Shown: positions 37,001-48,231 of the stretch, piece after piece
Layout: each line of letters begins with the position of its first letter
Position numbering within the stretch: the first letter of the stretch is position 1
Source of the DNA: Antedon mediterranea
Lineage: Eukaryota; Echinodermata; Crinoidea; Comatulida; Antedonidae
Direction of reading: 5' to 3'
DNA length: 60,000 nucleotides
NCBI RefSeq assembly: GCF_964355755.1
Contig: NC_092677.1
Location: forward strand, 24,400,101-24,460,100
The notes under the pieces: model-generated
What the model was told of the DNA's origin: nothing
Seen by the model: only the letters and a program-made list of their open reading frames with translations
Databases searched by the model: none
Program-made: the position numbers and the translations under genes

Positions 37001-40000
37001 AATGTTGATTGTCTTTGAATTGTTTAATGAATTATTTAGTAGTATTAGTATGCATGGTATATAATTAATGAAACTATATATCTTTTACATTTCACAACTT
37101 TTAAGGCAATTGCAAAACAATCAAATTAGAACATTGACAGAGAATGCATTCGCTGGTTTGAAATCATTGGAAGTACTGTAAGTGACGTTGTTTATGTTTA
37201 CATACCTATGACGTTAATCTTAATGTTATTTACTGCACAATAAACACATATTTAAAAACAATATTTTAAAACTAGTACATAAATATATAGGCCAATGCTT
37301 ATTGTGTCATATTCAAAATGAAATTCCTCAATATTAAACTGTATGAAAGCAAACTTGAGCCTGAAACTGTAAAGGCTTTCCGTTACAAAATGTAAATTAA
37401 ATGGCTAGTTTAGCAATTATTTTCTGTTAATCACACAATGATTGTATAAATGTGTTATTGTCAGAAATCTTAATAAAGGTGATAATTCATTGCAAAAAAT
37501 CCACATCAGTCTATATTTAATTTATATTTCAATAATCTAAAAATGTTTCATTGTTATATTTAATAAGTATTTAGCAGCATAGTAGGCCTGTGGTGTAATG
37601 AATAAAACAACAATACATACAATATGTGATGTAAGATATATGATGTGTGCTTTTTTAATGAAATCAAATCGTTCAATCAAATAACAGGAAATATTCAGGT
37701 GTTATATAGTATGGTATAATTAATAAAAACTATCTTTTACATTTCATAATTTTGAAGGTGGTTGTACAACAATCAAATTAGTACATTGACAGCCAATGCA
37801 TTTGCTGGTTTGGAATCATTGGAATGGCTGTAAGTGACGTTGTTTATGTTTACATACCTATGACGTTAATCCTAATGTTATTTAGCACAATATACACATA
37901 TTTACAAAACAATATTTTAAAACTAGTACATAAATATATAGGCCAATGCTTATTGTGTCATATTCTAAATGAAATTCCTCAATATTAAACTGTATGAAAG
38001 CAAACTTGTGCCTGAAACTGTAAAGGCTTTCCGTTGCAAAATGTAAATTAAATGGTGAGTTTAGCAATTATTTGCTGATATGCTCACAATGATGTATAAA
38101 AGTGTTATTGTCAGAAATCACAATAAAGGTGATAATTCATTGCAAAGCATCCACATCAGCCTACATTTATTCATGAATTATTTAGCAGTATAATATGGTA
38201 TAATTAATAAAACTGTCATATTTCACAACTTTAAAGGTCGTTAAGGAGAAATCAAATTAGTACATTGACAGAGAATGCATTCGCTGGTTTGAAATCATTA
38301 AGAGAACTGTAAGTGACGTTGTTTATGTTTACATATGACGTTAATCCTAATGTTATTTACTGCACAATATACACATATTTAAAAAACAATATTTTTAAAC
38401 TAGTACATAAATATATAGGCCAATGCTTATTGTGTCATATTCAAAATAAAATTCCTCAATATTAAACTGTATGAAAGCAAACTTGAGCCTGAAACTGTAA
38501 AGGCTTTCCGTTGCAAAATGTAAATTTATATGGTGAGTTTAGCAATTATTTACTGATATGCTCACAATGATGTATAAAAGTGTTATTGTCCGAAATCTTA
38601 ATAAAGGTGATAATTCATTGCAAAAAATCCACATCAGTCTATATTTAATTTATATTTCAATAATCTAAAAATGGTTCATTGTTATATTTAATAAGTATTT
38701 AGCAGCATAGTAGGCCTGTGGTGTAATGAATAAAACAACAATACACACAATATGTATACATAGATATATGGTGTGTGCTTTTTTAATGAAGTCAAATCAT
38801 TCAATCAAATAACATGAAATATTCAGGTGTTATATAGTATGGTATAATTAATAAAAACTATCTTTTACATTTCATAATTTTGAAGGTGGTTGCAAAACAA
38901 TCAAATTAGTACATTGACAGAGAATGCATTTGCTGGTTTGGAATCATTGAAATACCTGTAAGTGTTATTCTTCATCATATCCACATACGTACCTCCATAC
39001 TGTATATCATGTTATATACACATTACACACATTGTACATATACATCGTAACCTTATTTTGTTACTTTTGTCAACATGGATTATTTTCATAATAATTCACT
39101 ATTGAGTAAATCAAAATTATAATATTTATTAGTTTGTTACCAATATTAGGAATATTTAGCCTGTGAATCAAATTTAAGTTAGTAAGCTATAAGATTTAAA
39201 AAGAAATTTTTAATTTTATTCGTATTTATTCATTCATTTTGACACACCAGCCCTAATTTTTATTTTTACAAAGTTATTACAATTTAATCTCACTCTTATT
39301 TGTTGTGACGAAATACCTCTCCTCATAGAATTGACCAATATACATTAACTATAGCTTAATTAAACAGGTATTTACAGGACAACAATATAACTACTATTGA
39401 TCAAGGCGCCTTCTCTGTTTTTGCCTCATCACTTGGAAAACTGTAAGTAATTTATTCTGAAATTCATATGCAGTTTCTCGAAATAATTAATCACTTCAAT
39501 TAGGTACTTTTCTTATGCTATAAACATGTTATCCAAGAAAAAACGGTATCAACAGGATAGGTTTACATACATTTTTTAAACATGGGTAAATTTTTACATT
39601 CATTATTGTATCTGGCTCATTCCATGGAGTTGAACATGAGAAAGCATTTTAAAAGTTAATATAACAAGTAGAACAAACAACTTAAGTGGATTTACACTAA
39701 TAATTACTTTGTATCTGTAACGTTAAAATATATACCAATGATAGATACATATAAAGTAGAAGGATTATCTTCGTGAGGTGGTTTCCCGAATGATCGTAAA
39801 ATCAAAAACGGTAATGTGTATGACCAACTAGCGTTATTGTCACCGGCTAGTCATCCATTCATAGAAGTACTGATGTAGTAGCCTACCTGTACGGAGACCA
39901 TAGAATGTGACCCGAGGCATGACTAACTACGACTTTAGATGATAGGAAGTTGAGAAAAAATGTTACGAGTAGTTGTACGACATGAAGATGTTTATGAAAT

Positions 40001-41894
40001 TATGTCAATAATGTTTACACACTAGGCATACAAATAGTAATGTTTGTTAGTAAAAATAATTTTGAGTTAATAAGAATAAGATATAAGAAAGAAAAGCAAA
40101 GAGACTATGGAGCGGCTATTCCTGAATATACAATACTAAAGTATCGTAGATTTAAATTATAAATTTTAGGCGATCTTGTCAAAGGTCAAGCGCCATATAG
40201 CCTGCCACGTTTCGATATTCAATATTGAACTTGACCTTACTTTGTATCTGTAACGTTAAGGATAGATACATATAAAGTAGAAGGATTATCTTAAGTGCCG
40301 ACGGTGATAAAAATATTATTTTGAGACTACATTGCATCAGTTAGACACTAAATTGATTGTGGTATACCTTCATGAATACGATATCACTAAAACGACATCG
40401 GTGCTATCCAAATGAGACATACTCGTAGATATTTAGTTACATGTGAGCTACACTCATTGACACTGATTTGATATTTGTTTCCATATTTATTTTTTTACAG
40501 AGACATCAGACGCAACAATTTACAAGTATACAGAGAAAGTACTTTTGAAGAATTGAAATATATAACAGAATTGTAAGTATTATGTCGGATTTAGAAATTC
40601 TTTATATTCATTAAATGATATTTTTATTTTGTTTTAACACAGTTACCAATTCCACATGCATGCCGACAGTGGCCCAACAAAATTGTTTATGTAGGCCTAC
40701 AGCTTTTAGGTTATTTTAAATTTCTCCTTCACTTCTATCTTTTAAATTGGTCGTACACGTCATACTTTTACTATACGAGTAGATTTGATTGGCTGTAAAG
40801 CAGTCGTTATTCCACCTGTTATAGAACTAAAACCATTATAAACATTGTTATAGTAGGCTACTACTGTATTTAACAACTTCCATTAAATTCAATTGTTTTT
40901 TTAACATAGATATTCAGATTTGTTTCGTCTCTGTTGTGTTGTTGGAGAAATTGAAGTATGTGAGCCTACTGATGCTTTTGCGTCATGCGCTGACTTACTA
41001 AAGAGAGAAGTTCTTAGGATATTGATGTTAGTTATTGGACTGTCATCTTTGATTGGTAACTTTTTTGTCATCATATCGCGAAGGATAAACAAAGAAAATA
41101 GGTCTACAGTTGATTCTATTCTACTCACTAATCTTGCCGCGGCTGACTTGCTGATGGCAATTTATTTGCTGATCATCGCAGGTGCGGATATACACTACAG
41201 AGGAAGGTACGCGAAGGTTGCCAGCGAATGGAAAAACAGCTTTCTCTGCTCTTTTTCCGGTGCTATTTCAACACTGTCTGGGCAGTGTTCCGTGTCAACC
41301 TTGATGCTTATGAGTATTAACCGTGCTATAAACATCGTCTATCCATTCAGCACCAAACTGCTCAAACGTACGAAATGCAAAATTATCATCGGTATTGCTT
41401 GGCTGGTATGGCTTTTTATTAGTTTCCTTCCACTGGTAGCTAACAAGTCACATGTCGGCATACCGTATTTTGGCGAGAACTACTACGGAAAACAAAGTGT
41501 GTGTCTCGCGTTGCCACTAACACGACATCGATTACCAGGCTGGGAGTACGCCACTGCCATATTCATCGCATTCAATGGCTTGGGGTTTTTTGTTATCGCA
41601 GCAAGTTATCTGACGATTTTCCTCTCCGTTAAGAGATCTGCAATCACGGCTAACAGAATGCAGAGACGAGAAGAGGAAATCAAAATGGCCATGAAACTAG
41701 GGTTTATTGTTTTCACCGATTTCTGTTGCTGGTTTCCCATCATAGTAATGGGAATTTGTTCAGAGATGGAGTGGTGGAGAATTCCTGATGATATATACGT
41801 TTGGGCAGCAACATTTATAATTCCCATTAACTCATCAGTAAACCCATATCTTTACACAATTATCTATATGTGTAAAAGCGAGCGCAGGCCATAA
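33982..41894 (+). CDS. Gene C: intact LRR-containing GPCR (LGR/RXFP-like), 568 aa
   Basis: The only complete gene here. Exons: 33982-34069, 35929-36055, 36624-36695, 37106-37177, 37758-37829, 38237-38308, 38886-38957, 39368-39442, 40501-40572, 40910-41894; 1707 nt, no internal stop. Rough residues: signal peptide 1-25; two-cysteine cap 30-72; five cassette LRRs 72-192; two constant LRRs 192-241; cysteine hinge 242-274; 7TM 275-556; tail 557-568. TM2 NLAAADLLM, ECL1 with YRGRY, NRA replacing DRY (378-380), FTDFCCWFPI in TM6 and NPYLY (552-556) place it with LGR/RXFP receptors at the plasma membrane. It has no LDLa module and a tail of about 12 residues. Ligand unknown. Intron 1 holds a LINE fragment; the last LRR intron holds a foldback-element relative. 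Confidence 0.9.
34246..34921 (+). mobile_element. 5'-inverted LINE fragment in intron 1 of gene C
   Basis: A 676-bp insertion flanked by the 11-bp duplication ATAATAACTAT (34235-34245 and 34922-34932); gene A has the single empty site at 3031-3041. The minus strand of about 34540-34246 encodes part of a non-LTR reverse transcriptase C-terminal region (KFLGSKLG, then LYNCELWTMTASLKSE). From about 34543 the plus strand continues the same protein (KSEIDVFQRKFLKRI, RRLTWYGHLLRL). The 16 bases at the switch ('atcactaaaaagcgaa') occur at both edges in inverted orientation. The order matches a twin-primed, 5'-truncated insertion. Frames are broken; it is a dead fragment. Confidence 0.85.
35095..35385 (+). 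repeat. Intron-1 minisatellite, gene C (about 4 copies)
   Basis: Same core as the others ('ccatacaacagtgttga'), with the gene A arrangement including 'cacgatcaggtttttg' linkers. Copy number matches gene A, not B or D. Confidence 0.8.
35929..36055 (+). CDS. Gene C exon 2: N-terminal cap
   Basis: Acceptor GTTCAG, donor GTAAGT, 127 nt, phase 1 to 2. It encodes VYPQGC, a 13-residue loop (YDHKIVLSLNGVG), CSPWNM and a conserved stretch ending ILSL. This is the longest loop of the three copies. Confidence 0.78.
36624..38957 (+). CDS. Gene C LRR cassette array (5 exons)
   Basis: Exons 36624-36695, 37106-37177, 37758-37829, 38237-38308 and 38886-38957. Variable starts: GLYSN, QLQNN, WLYNN, SLRRN, WLQNN. 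Ends: ELL, EVL, EWL, REL, KYL. The first exon begins with A, not G, and reads NNI instead of NQI. This is the smallest array of the four genes. Confidence 0.9.
39368..40572 (+). CDS. Gene C constant LRR exons
   Basis: Exons 39368-39442 (75 bp) and 40501-40572 (72 bp), phase 2-2. The intron between them is about 570 bp longer than in A, B and D because of the insertion at 39772-40235. Confidence 0.85.
39772..40235 (-). mobile_element. Diverged relative of the foldback element monomer
   Basis: About 464 bp aligning, with gaps, to one monomer of the 12259-17490 element: 'cgtgaggtggtttcccga' at the left, 'ggcgatcttgtcaaaggtca' and 'gatattcaatattgaact' near the right. Only one outer end is recognisable. 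It is bordered by direct copies of a ~60-bp sequence ('ttactttgtatctgtaacgt' to 'gtagaaggattatctt' at about 39706-39771 and 40236-40295), longer than a normal target duplication. Confidence 0.65.
40910..41894 (+). CDS. Gene C 7TM exon (intact)
   Basis: Acceptor ACATAG. Carries the hinge (LCC...C...C), seven hydrophobic segments, conserved cysteines in ECL1 (SFLCSF) and ECL2 (SVCLAL), NRA after TM3, FTDFCCWFPI in TM6 and NSSVNPYLY in TM7. It stops at 41892-41894 after KSERRP. The intronless 7TM domain in one 3' exon is the usual LGR/RXFP layout. Confidence 0.95.
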
Positions 41895-42523
41895 CGCTGA
41901 CATTCCCCGTGCATTCTCAGTTTATTTATTTACTACATTTATTTATTCAATTTTGATTCACAAGGGTAGCTCTAACAGGTGTACTAGTACAGCTGTCTTG
42001 AAGAGGCCCTTTTAAAAACATTATACAATTATACAAAAAGACATTAAAACATCAAATTACAAATAGATCCATAAAGCCTGTTTTCCTGTCGATCATTAAG
42101 TTGCGTTGAGTTGCGCTAAGTTGCGTTGAGTTGACATATTCAACGATTTGACAGGAAAAGGGGGTAAAAAATCAACGTTACAAATCGTTAAAGTCTGAAA
42201 TCATAAAATTACAAGTAGATTCATAAAGTTAAAATTCAGGTTTTTAAGAAGTTAAAACATTACAAGTTAAAATATTAAAATTTACGGAGTAATTTATTTT
42301 TGCAAACTACTCCATCAAGAAACTAAAAGAAAATTAATACATTTGAGTTTTGAACTCTGCACTTTTATTTTTTACTTGTTATTCTTGATTCTAGTGTTTT
42401 TATCAGATATTATTCGGAGTTTGTATTGGGTACACTGTGACGGGTACAAGTAGTACCATTAGGGTGTGTTCCATGTATATATAGGAATTATAGGTGTAAA
42501 GGAATTATAGATATATTTATTTC
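41895..42523 (+). other. 3' flank of gene C
   Basis: No gene seen. It has the hairpin with GTTGCG repeats at about 42080-42160 (one repeat more than A) and AATAAA at 42524-42529. Confidence 0.5.
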
Positions 42524-42529
42524 AATAAA
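42524..42529 (+). terminator. Likely polyA signal of gene C
   Basis: AATAAA about 630 bp after the stop, followed by 'caccattgcaac' as in the sister units. Confidence 0.5.
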
Positions 42530-45500
42530 CACCATTGCAACAACAAAAAAACAAAAACAAAAAACATTATGTTTAAATTTTGTTTTTTGAGCTACATTGT
42601 TTGTCTGTTGATAAGTGTGTAGTTTAGAAAGATTAGGTTGGTTGATTGTAAAGTATAGTAAATTATCAAATTGATTTATTACAAAATAAATATTATATTT
42701 GTTATCTTTGTGAATATTTTGTATATAAAGATACATTTGAATAATTAGTTTCATTATTTATTTAATTTGTTAAGATATTGAGTGTATCTGACAAAGGACA
42801 AACAAAAAGATTTAGTATAGATTGAGATGTGCACAAACTCGGCTAGTAAGATTTACTATCAGTCTTGTGTTTTGTCTTTTAACTTTGTAACTGTGTGTTT
42901 GTCTGTATTCAATTCATCCTATGTACGTTTAATTATTCACGTTTTTATTCAAACTTTGCATTTAGATCAACAAAATACTTTCTTTATTATCTGTAATAAA
43001 CAGCTATATACTCAGTCGGAATACTAATAAATATTAGATGGAAAAGAATTATTGTATCTTTATAATTATTTGGTTCTTACATTGGTTTAAACTTAATGAG
43101 ATACAACTGAATATTGGAAGCAATATATCGTCAATTAATAGATGATCCTATAACATATGTTTTTTGTAATTTGTCGGATACCACTTTTTCATGGAGTTTA
43201 CATAAATAATAATATTATCTGACTACATGTATTTTTGTAATTTTGCAATTAGTGATAGTTAAATCCAATGAATAATTAAAATCACCAACGCGACCAATTT
43301 CCTAAGAAATTAGAAATGTATTTATTATTCTTATTACACTGTAAAATATTGTTTAGATCTTAAACATCTATTTTGTACCAACTTTTTCATCTTTATTTTA
43401 TTATTTATTTTTTTTATTTTTATTTTATTCAGTTCACAACCAACAGCGATGAAACCGCCACTAACAGGTTGGATATAAACATAATAAACTATAATAATAA
43501 ATTCAAAGAAGCAACAAAAACATAAACAAAGATTGGAACATTATAGCGTGTTTAAAACCTAAACGTGTTTATAGCTACATTTTGTTTTCCTCCACTCGTT
43601 TAGCAGTCAACATGTAACTATTATGTTCAGTCAACATGTTTAGGTACGTGTTTAGCGTTGCGTGCAGCGCATATGATTTTACTGTGGCGGAAAAAAAGCT
43701 CCACACATGAGCTCCACACGTGGCAAATTAATATTGCTTTATATTGCTCCACATGTTTAACAATAAGCATGTCACTGATGTGTTGAGTTGGATACAGACT
43801 GCATGTTTAAAACCAAAACATGTTCATATCTAAACATGTTTAAGGCTAAATGTGTGGAAAACGCTGGTACAAATAGATGTTTAAGATCTAAACACTATTT
43901 TTACAGTGATAATATGATTTTTGTTTGCTCGTCTGATTTCGCTGATGTCATCATCTGCCAGGGATGAATATTTCTATTTGTACAAATAAAACAAAATATT
44001 TCGTTGAGACAAGAACTAACTGATTATGTTGTATTCAGTGATATTTGAGAAAGTGTTGCCTAACTCAATGGTAATCCTAAACGAATGTGTCCATCATAGA
44101 AGGACATACACATGGCTGCGTACAGTCGCGTGCTCAAGTTAGTGTTTACCGACCAACCGACATGTAGAGTCGCGTTGCACGTGACTAAAAACCGAAGCGA
44201 AAACCATTTTGACCGTATAAATGGTTTTTTTAACCTAAAATTATATTTTAATTTATGGGTCTCCTCTTGTGCTTTTAAAACTAAATTTCTTTCCATTCAT
44301 ATCCAAAATTTCAACATACTCAAATGATATTATCTAATTTATATTTAAATTGCACGTGCCATAATTAACTCACTCCTTTGTAGATTCATCCTCACCCTAA
44401 GAGTTTTGTATTTTCAAATAACAATGCAAAGTCCACTCACCTACAGATTCATTATATTCCCAACAGTGTCTATTCTCAATTTAATTCCTAGAACTTACAT
44501 TGCCTGATGCTCAACACTGCTTTGCTTTAAGTATAAATACTGATTTTGAATTCAGTATAACAACTAGATTCATTTCAGCCACAACAAGCGGTTTTGTTCA
44601 TATTTAATTCTGAGTAAAAGACGCAGCTGATGCTTCAACCTCTTTACGTAAAAAAAGAAATTCTGCAACAAGATACAAGAAACTTTTTTTTGTCTTCGTA
44701 AAAACAAAGAAATGTCGGTTGTCAGCAAATTCCATTAAAAAGATACATATACATAAACGGACTAAAGAATGAAAATTAGTTACTTAGACTACTATTTTTT
44801 ATATAAACAAAGACTTCTTATTTTTATTAAATAAAAAATATTGTTTGATTTAAAGATGTATTGTACCCCAAAACATAAAAAAATGAAGATTAATTTTTAA
44901 AAAGACTTTGAATAGGCCATTTCGCAGTGTTGATTAAGTTAATAACTTCTATAGAAAAAAGGATTTTATAATAAAATAAGGTTTTCACTTATAAAAAGAC
45001 AAATTAGCGGTAAAATTCAACCAAAAACTGGATCGAAAAAAAAAATATTTTTCTGAAAAAATGTAATTTAAAGCAAAAAAAAAAAAACTTAAATGGTTTT
45101 GTTACAATTAACCGTTTCTCTTGTCTTTTTATAAGTGAAATAATTATTTTGTTGATTTGTTTTAAAGTAAATAATAATAATAATAATAATAATAATAACT
45201 GGTAGGCCTACTTGATATAGCGCATTATGCTGAAAGCCTCAATGCGCTTTACATAGACAGAAACATTTAGAAAATTACAAATTAAAAAGGTGGGTTTATA
45301 AATAAATAAACAGCTTTATTAAAACTTTTTTAGTTTTTCGGGGGACAATACATCTTTAACTATTTGTTTGTTTTAAATTAGGGCCTACAGTTTTTTCAGG
45401 TAAATATTTTTTTTCGATCCAATTTTTTGAATAACTACTGTATTATGTGACATTAAAATGGCATATTAAAAAACATTTAAAAAAACATTTTCAGGGGGAC

Positions 45501-45813
45501 AATATCTTATCAAAACCGTTAGTTACACCAGTTAAATATACTCTATATGGTGACGTGTTTACGTTTAAAGCTCCACAGGTATATATATGAGACATATTGA
45601 ATTATCAAAAGAAAAGCAAAGTTCAATAATTAAATCATATTGCCCACAACCTGGTCTGGTAATGTAATTTAATACACTTTAAGTGAATGTCATCTTAAAA
45701 AATTAATGAAGACAATCATGAAATAATTAGGCCTAGGTCTATGCATTATATTAGTGAGCTTTTGACAAACTAACGGTTTATTTCTATTACCGATTTAATA
45801 CGTATGTAAGAAG
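42530..45813 (+). other. 5' flank of gene D (no gene seen)
   Basis: Contains the 470-bp block (43249-43718), AAACATGTTT-type palindromes after it, and the MITE at 44850-45359 with a short uninterrupted (TAA)n at 45170-45198. It is closest to the flank of gene E. The TATA-like run is near 45580. Confidence 0.55.
44850..45359. mobile_element. TTAA-flanked MITE (unit 4)
   Basis: Same insertion as in units 2, 3 and 5, 510 bp, shorter mainly through a contracted (TAA)n. After the repeat it reads 'ggcctacttgatatag', shared with unit 5 but not units 2 and 3. Confidence 0.65.
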
Positions 45814-45901
45814 ATGTTCATCTTTAAAGACGCAAGAATACTAGTACTAGGCCTAGTACTAGAACTATTGCCATTCTGTTTCACAAATAATGCCAGACCT
45901 G
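45814..45901 (+). CDS. Gene D exon 1: signal peptide
   Basis: Eighty-eight bases, same frame and donor as the others; MFIFKDARILVLGLVLELLP then FCFTNNARP. It has no partner exon 2 in this unit. Confidence 0.7.
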
Positions 45902-45931
45902 GTATGTATTAAATGCATTTAACATTTAGAA

Positions 45932-46160
45932 TTAAAGATGTATTGTCCCCCTGAAAAAATAATTCTTACAATTTTTTTTGTTAAATATGCCATTTTAATG
46001 TCACCTAATACTGTTGTTACGCTATCCACTTTTAGCAAAAATTAGATCGGGAAAAAAATGTATTTACCTAAAAGCAAAAGATAATTTTTTTTTTTTTTAT
46101 TGAATTTAACCATTTATTTTGTCATTTTATAAGTGAAAACATTTTTTTTATATAATTATG
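45932..46160. repeat. MITE-derived fragment in intron 1, gene D
   Basis: Same fragment as in gene B (20497), beginning TTAAAGATGTATTGTCCCCC, with a short internal deletion near 46085. Confidence 0.55.
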
Positions 46161-46334
46161 TTCTGTGACCGTCTTCTCACAGTAGGTTAATGTTCATCTA
46201 TTTCTGCATTCTTAAAATAACTATTATCTTTTGTTCATGTTTTATGTTGGTTGATGTTATGAGTTTACTGTACGGTATAAAACATATTTCGGTTTTTGCC
46301 GATTGTTCTCAGGTTTTATGAAATTGTCAAAACT

Positions 46335-47383
46335 TTGAAAAGTGTTTTTCTGTTAGTGTTAGTGTCTAAGATACAACAGTATTGACAACACGTAACATTT
46401 TGTTAGTGTTTGGTTCTTTTAGTGTTCAAATTTCCACCATACAACAGTGTTGAAAACACGTAGCATTTTGTTCTGCTAGTGTCCATATTCCAGCAAACAA
46501 CAGTGTTGAAAACGCGTATCATTTTGTTAGTGTTTGGATCTTTTAGTGTCCATGTTTCCACCATACAACAGTGTTGAACACACGATCATTTTGTTAGTAT
46601 TTGGTTCTGTTGGTGTCCATGTTTCCACCATACAACAGTGTTGAACACACGATCATTTTGTTAGTATTTGGTTCTGTTGGTGTCCATGTTTCCACCATAC
46701 AACAGTGTTGACTAACATTTTGTTAGCGTTTGGTTCTATTAGTGTTAAAGTTTCCATCATACAACAGTGTTGAAAACACGTAGCATTTTGTTAGTGTTTG
46801 GTTCTATTAGTGTTAAAGTTTCCACCATACAACAGTGTTGAAAACACGTAGCATTTTGTTAGCGTTTGGTTATATTATTGTTCAAATTTCTACCTTACAA
46901 CAGTGTTGAACACACGTAGCATTTTGTTAGTGTTTGGTTCTATTAGTGTTAAAGTTTCCACCATACAACAGTGTTGAAAACACGTAGCATTTTGTTAGCG
47001 TTTGGTTATATTATTGTTCAAATTTCCACCTTACAACAGTGTTGAACACACGTAGCATTGTGTTATAAGTGCTTGGTTCTGTTAGTGTCCATGTTTCCAC
47101 CATACAACAGTGTTGACAAACATTTTGTTAGTGTTTGGTTCTTTTAGTGTTCAAGTTTCTACCATACAACAGTGTTGAAAACGCATAGCATTTTGTTAGC
47201 GTTTGGTTCTGTTAGTGTTCAAGTTTCCACCATACAACAGTGTTGAAAACGCATAGCATTTTGTTAGCGTTTGGTTCTGTTAGTGTTCATGTTTCCACCA
47301 TACAACAGTGTTGAAAACACGTAGCATTTTGCATCGTGTTTTGGTCTGTTAATGTCCATGTTTCCACCCTACAACAGTGTAAC
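46335..47383 (+). repeat. Intron-1 minisatellite, gene D (about 16 copies)
   Basis: About 16 copies of the ~65-bp unit. Order and variants largely follow gene B but with different local duplications (the pair around 46897 and 47034 repeats 'tatattattgttcaaatttc'). Confidence 0.85.
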
Positions 47384-48231
47384 AATCTGTATACTGTGGT
47401 CTAGAGCCTCAATAACGTATAACTGTGTGCGTGTATGGCGAAGCTTATACGTTACCGGACACAGTCGAATACATTTGTTTTAAAGAAAATCTTATTTTAG
47501 AACTTATTAAATTATTATTAACAAGGCATATCCATGGCTGCAGTCGCGTGCTCAAGTTAGTGTTTACCAACCAACCGACCGAAAAACGCGACTCAAAAGC
47601 TAAGCATTAAACTATTGGGAACTCATGATACAATACATTCCAATTAATTGTTTATGATGCTTTCTGTTTTCTTTATTTTAAATTTTAAGGTTTTAACCAT
47701 ATTTTATGTTGAATATAAAATTAATTTTAAGAGGATAATTCATATTTAAAGTTTTGCAAATTTACCATCTTTGAATTATTTAAAAAATAATGTTTGATTT
47801 ATGCAACAGACCTACTGTAAAAATTAATTTTTGATTAGTGTTTTTTTATTGGTGAACATCGAACAAATATACACATTATTATTTAAAAACAATACTGTAA
47901 TTTAAAACTAGTAGTATAGTACATAAATATATAGGCCAAATGCTTATTTGTGTCATATTTTAAATTAAATTCTTCATTCTTCCGTTGCAAAATGTAAATT
48001 AAATGGTGAGTTTATTTGCTGATAAGCACAAACGGATGTATAAAAGTATTATTGTCAGAAATCTTAATAAATGTGATAATTCATTTCAAAAAATCCACAC
48101 CAATCTATATTTATTTATTTGAAAAAAATGTTGATTGTCTTTGAATTGTTTAATGAATTATTTAGTAGTATTAGTATGCATGGTATATAATTAATGAAAC
48201 TATATATCTTTTACATTTCACAACTTTTAAG

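Noticed and set aside
44060-44327. 71- and 78-codon ORFs in the 5' flanks (also 57448, 57500) and the 88-codon ORFs at 42488 and 55895
   Set aside because: They overlap on opposite strands, are broken in other units and show no domain.
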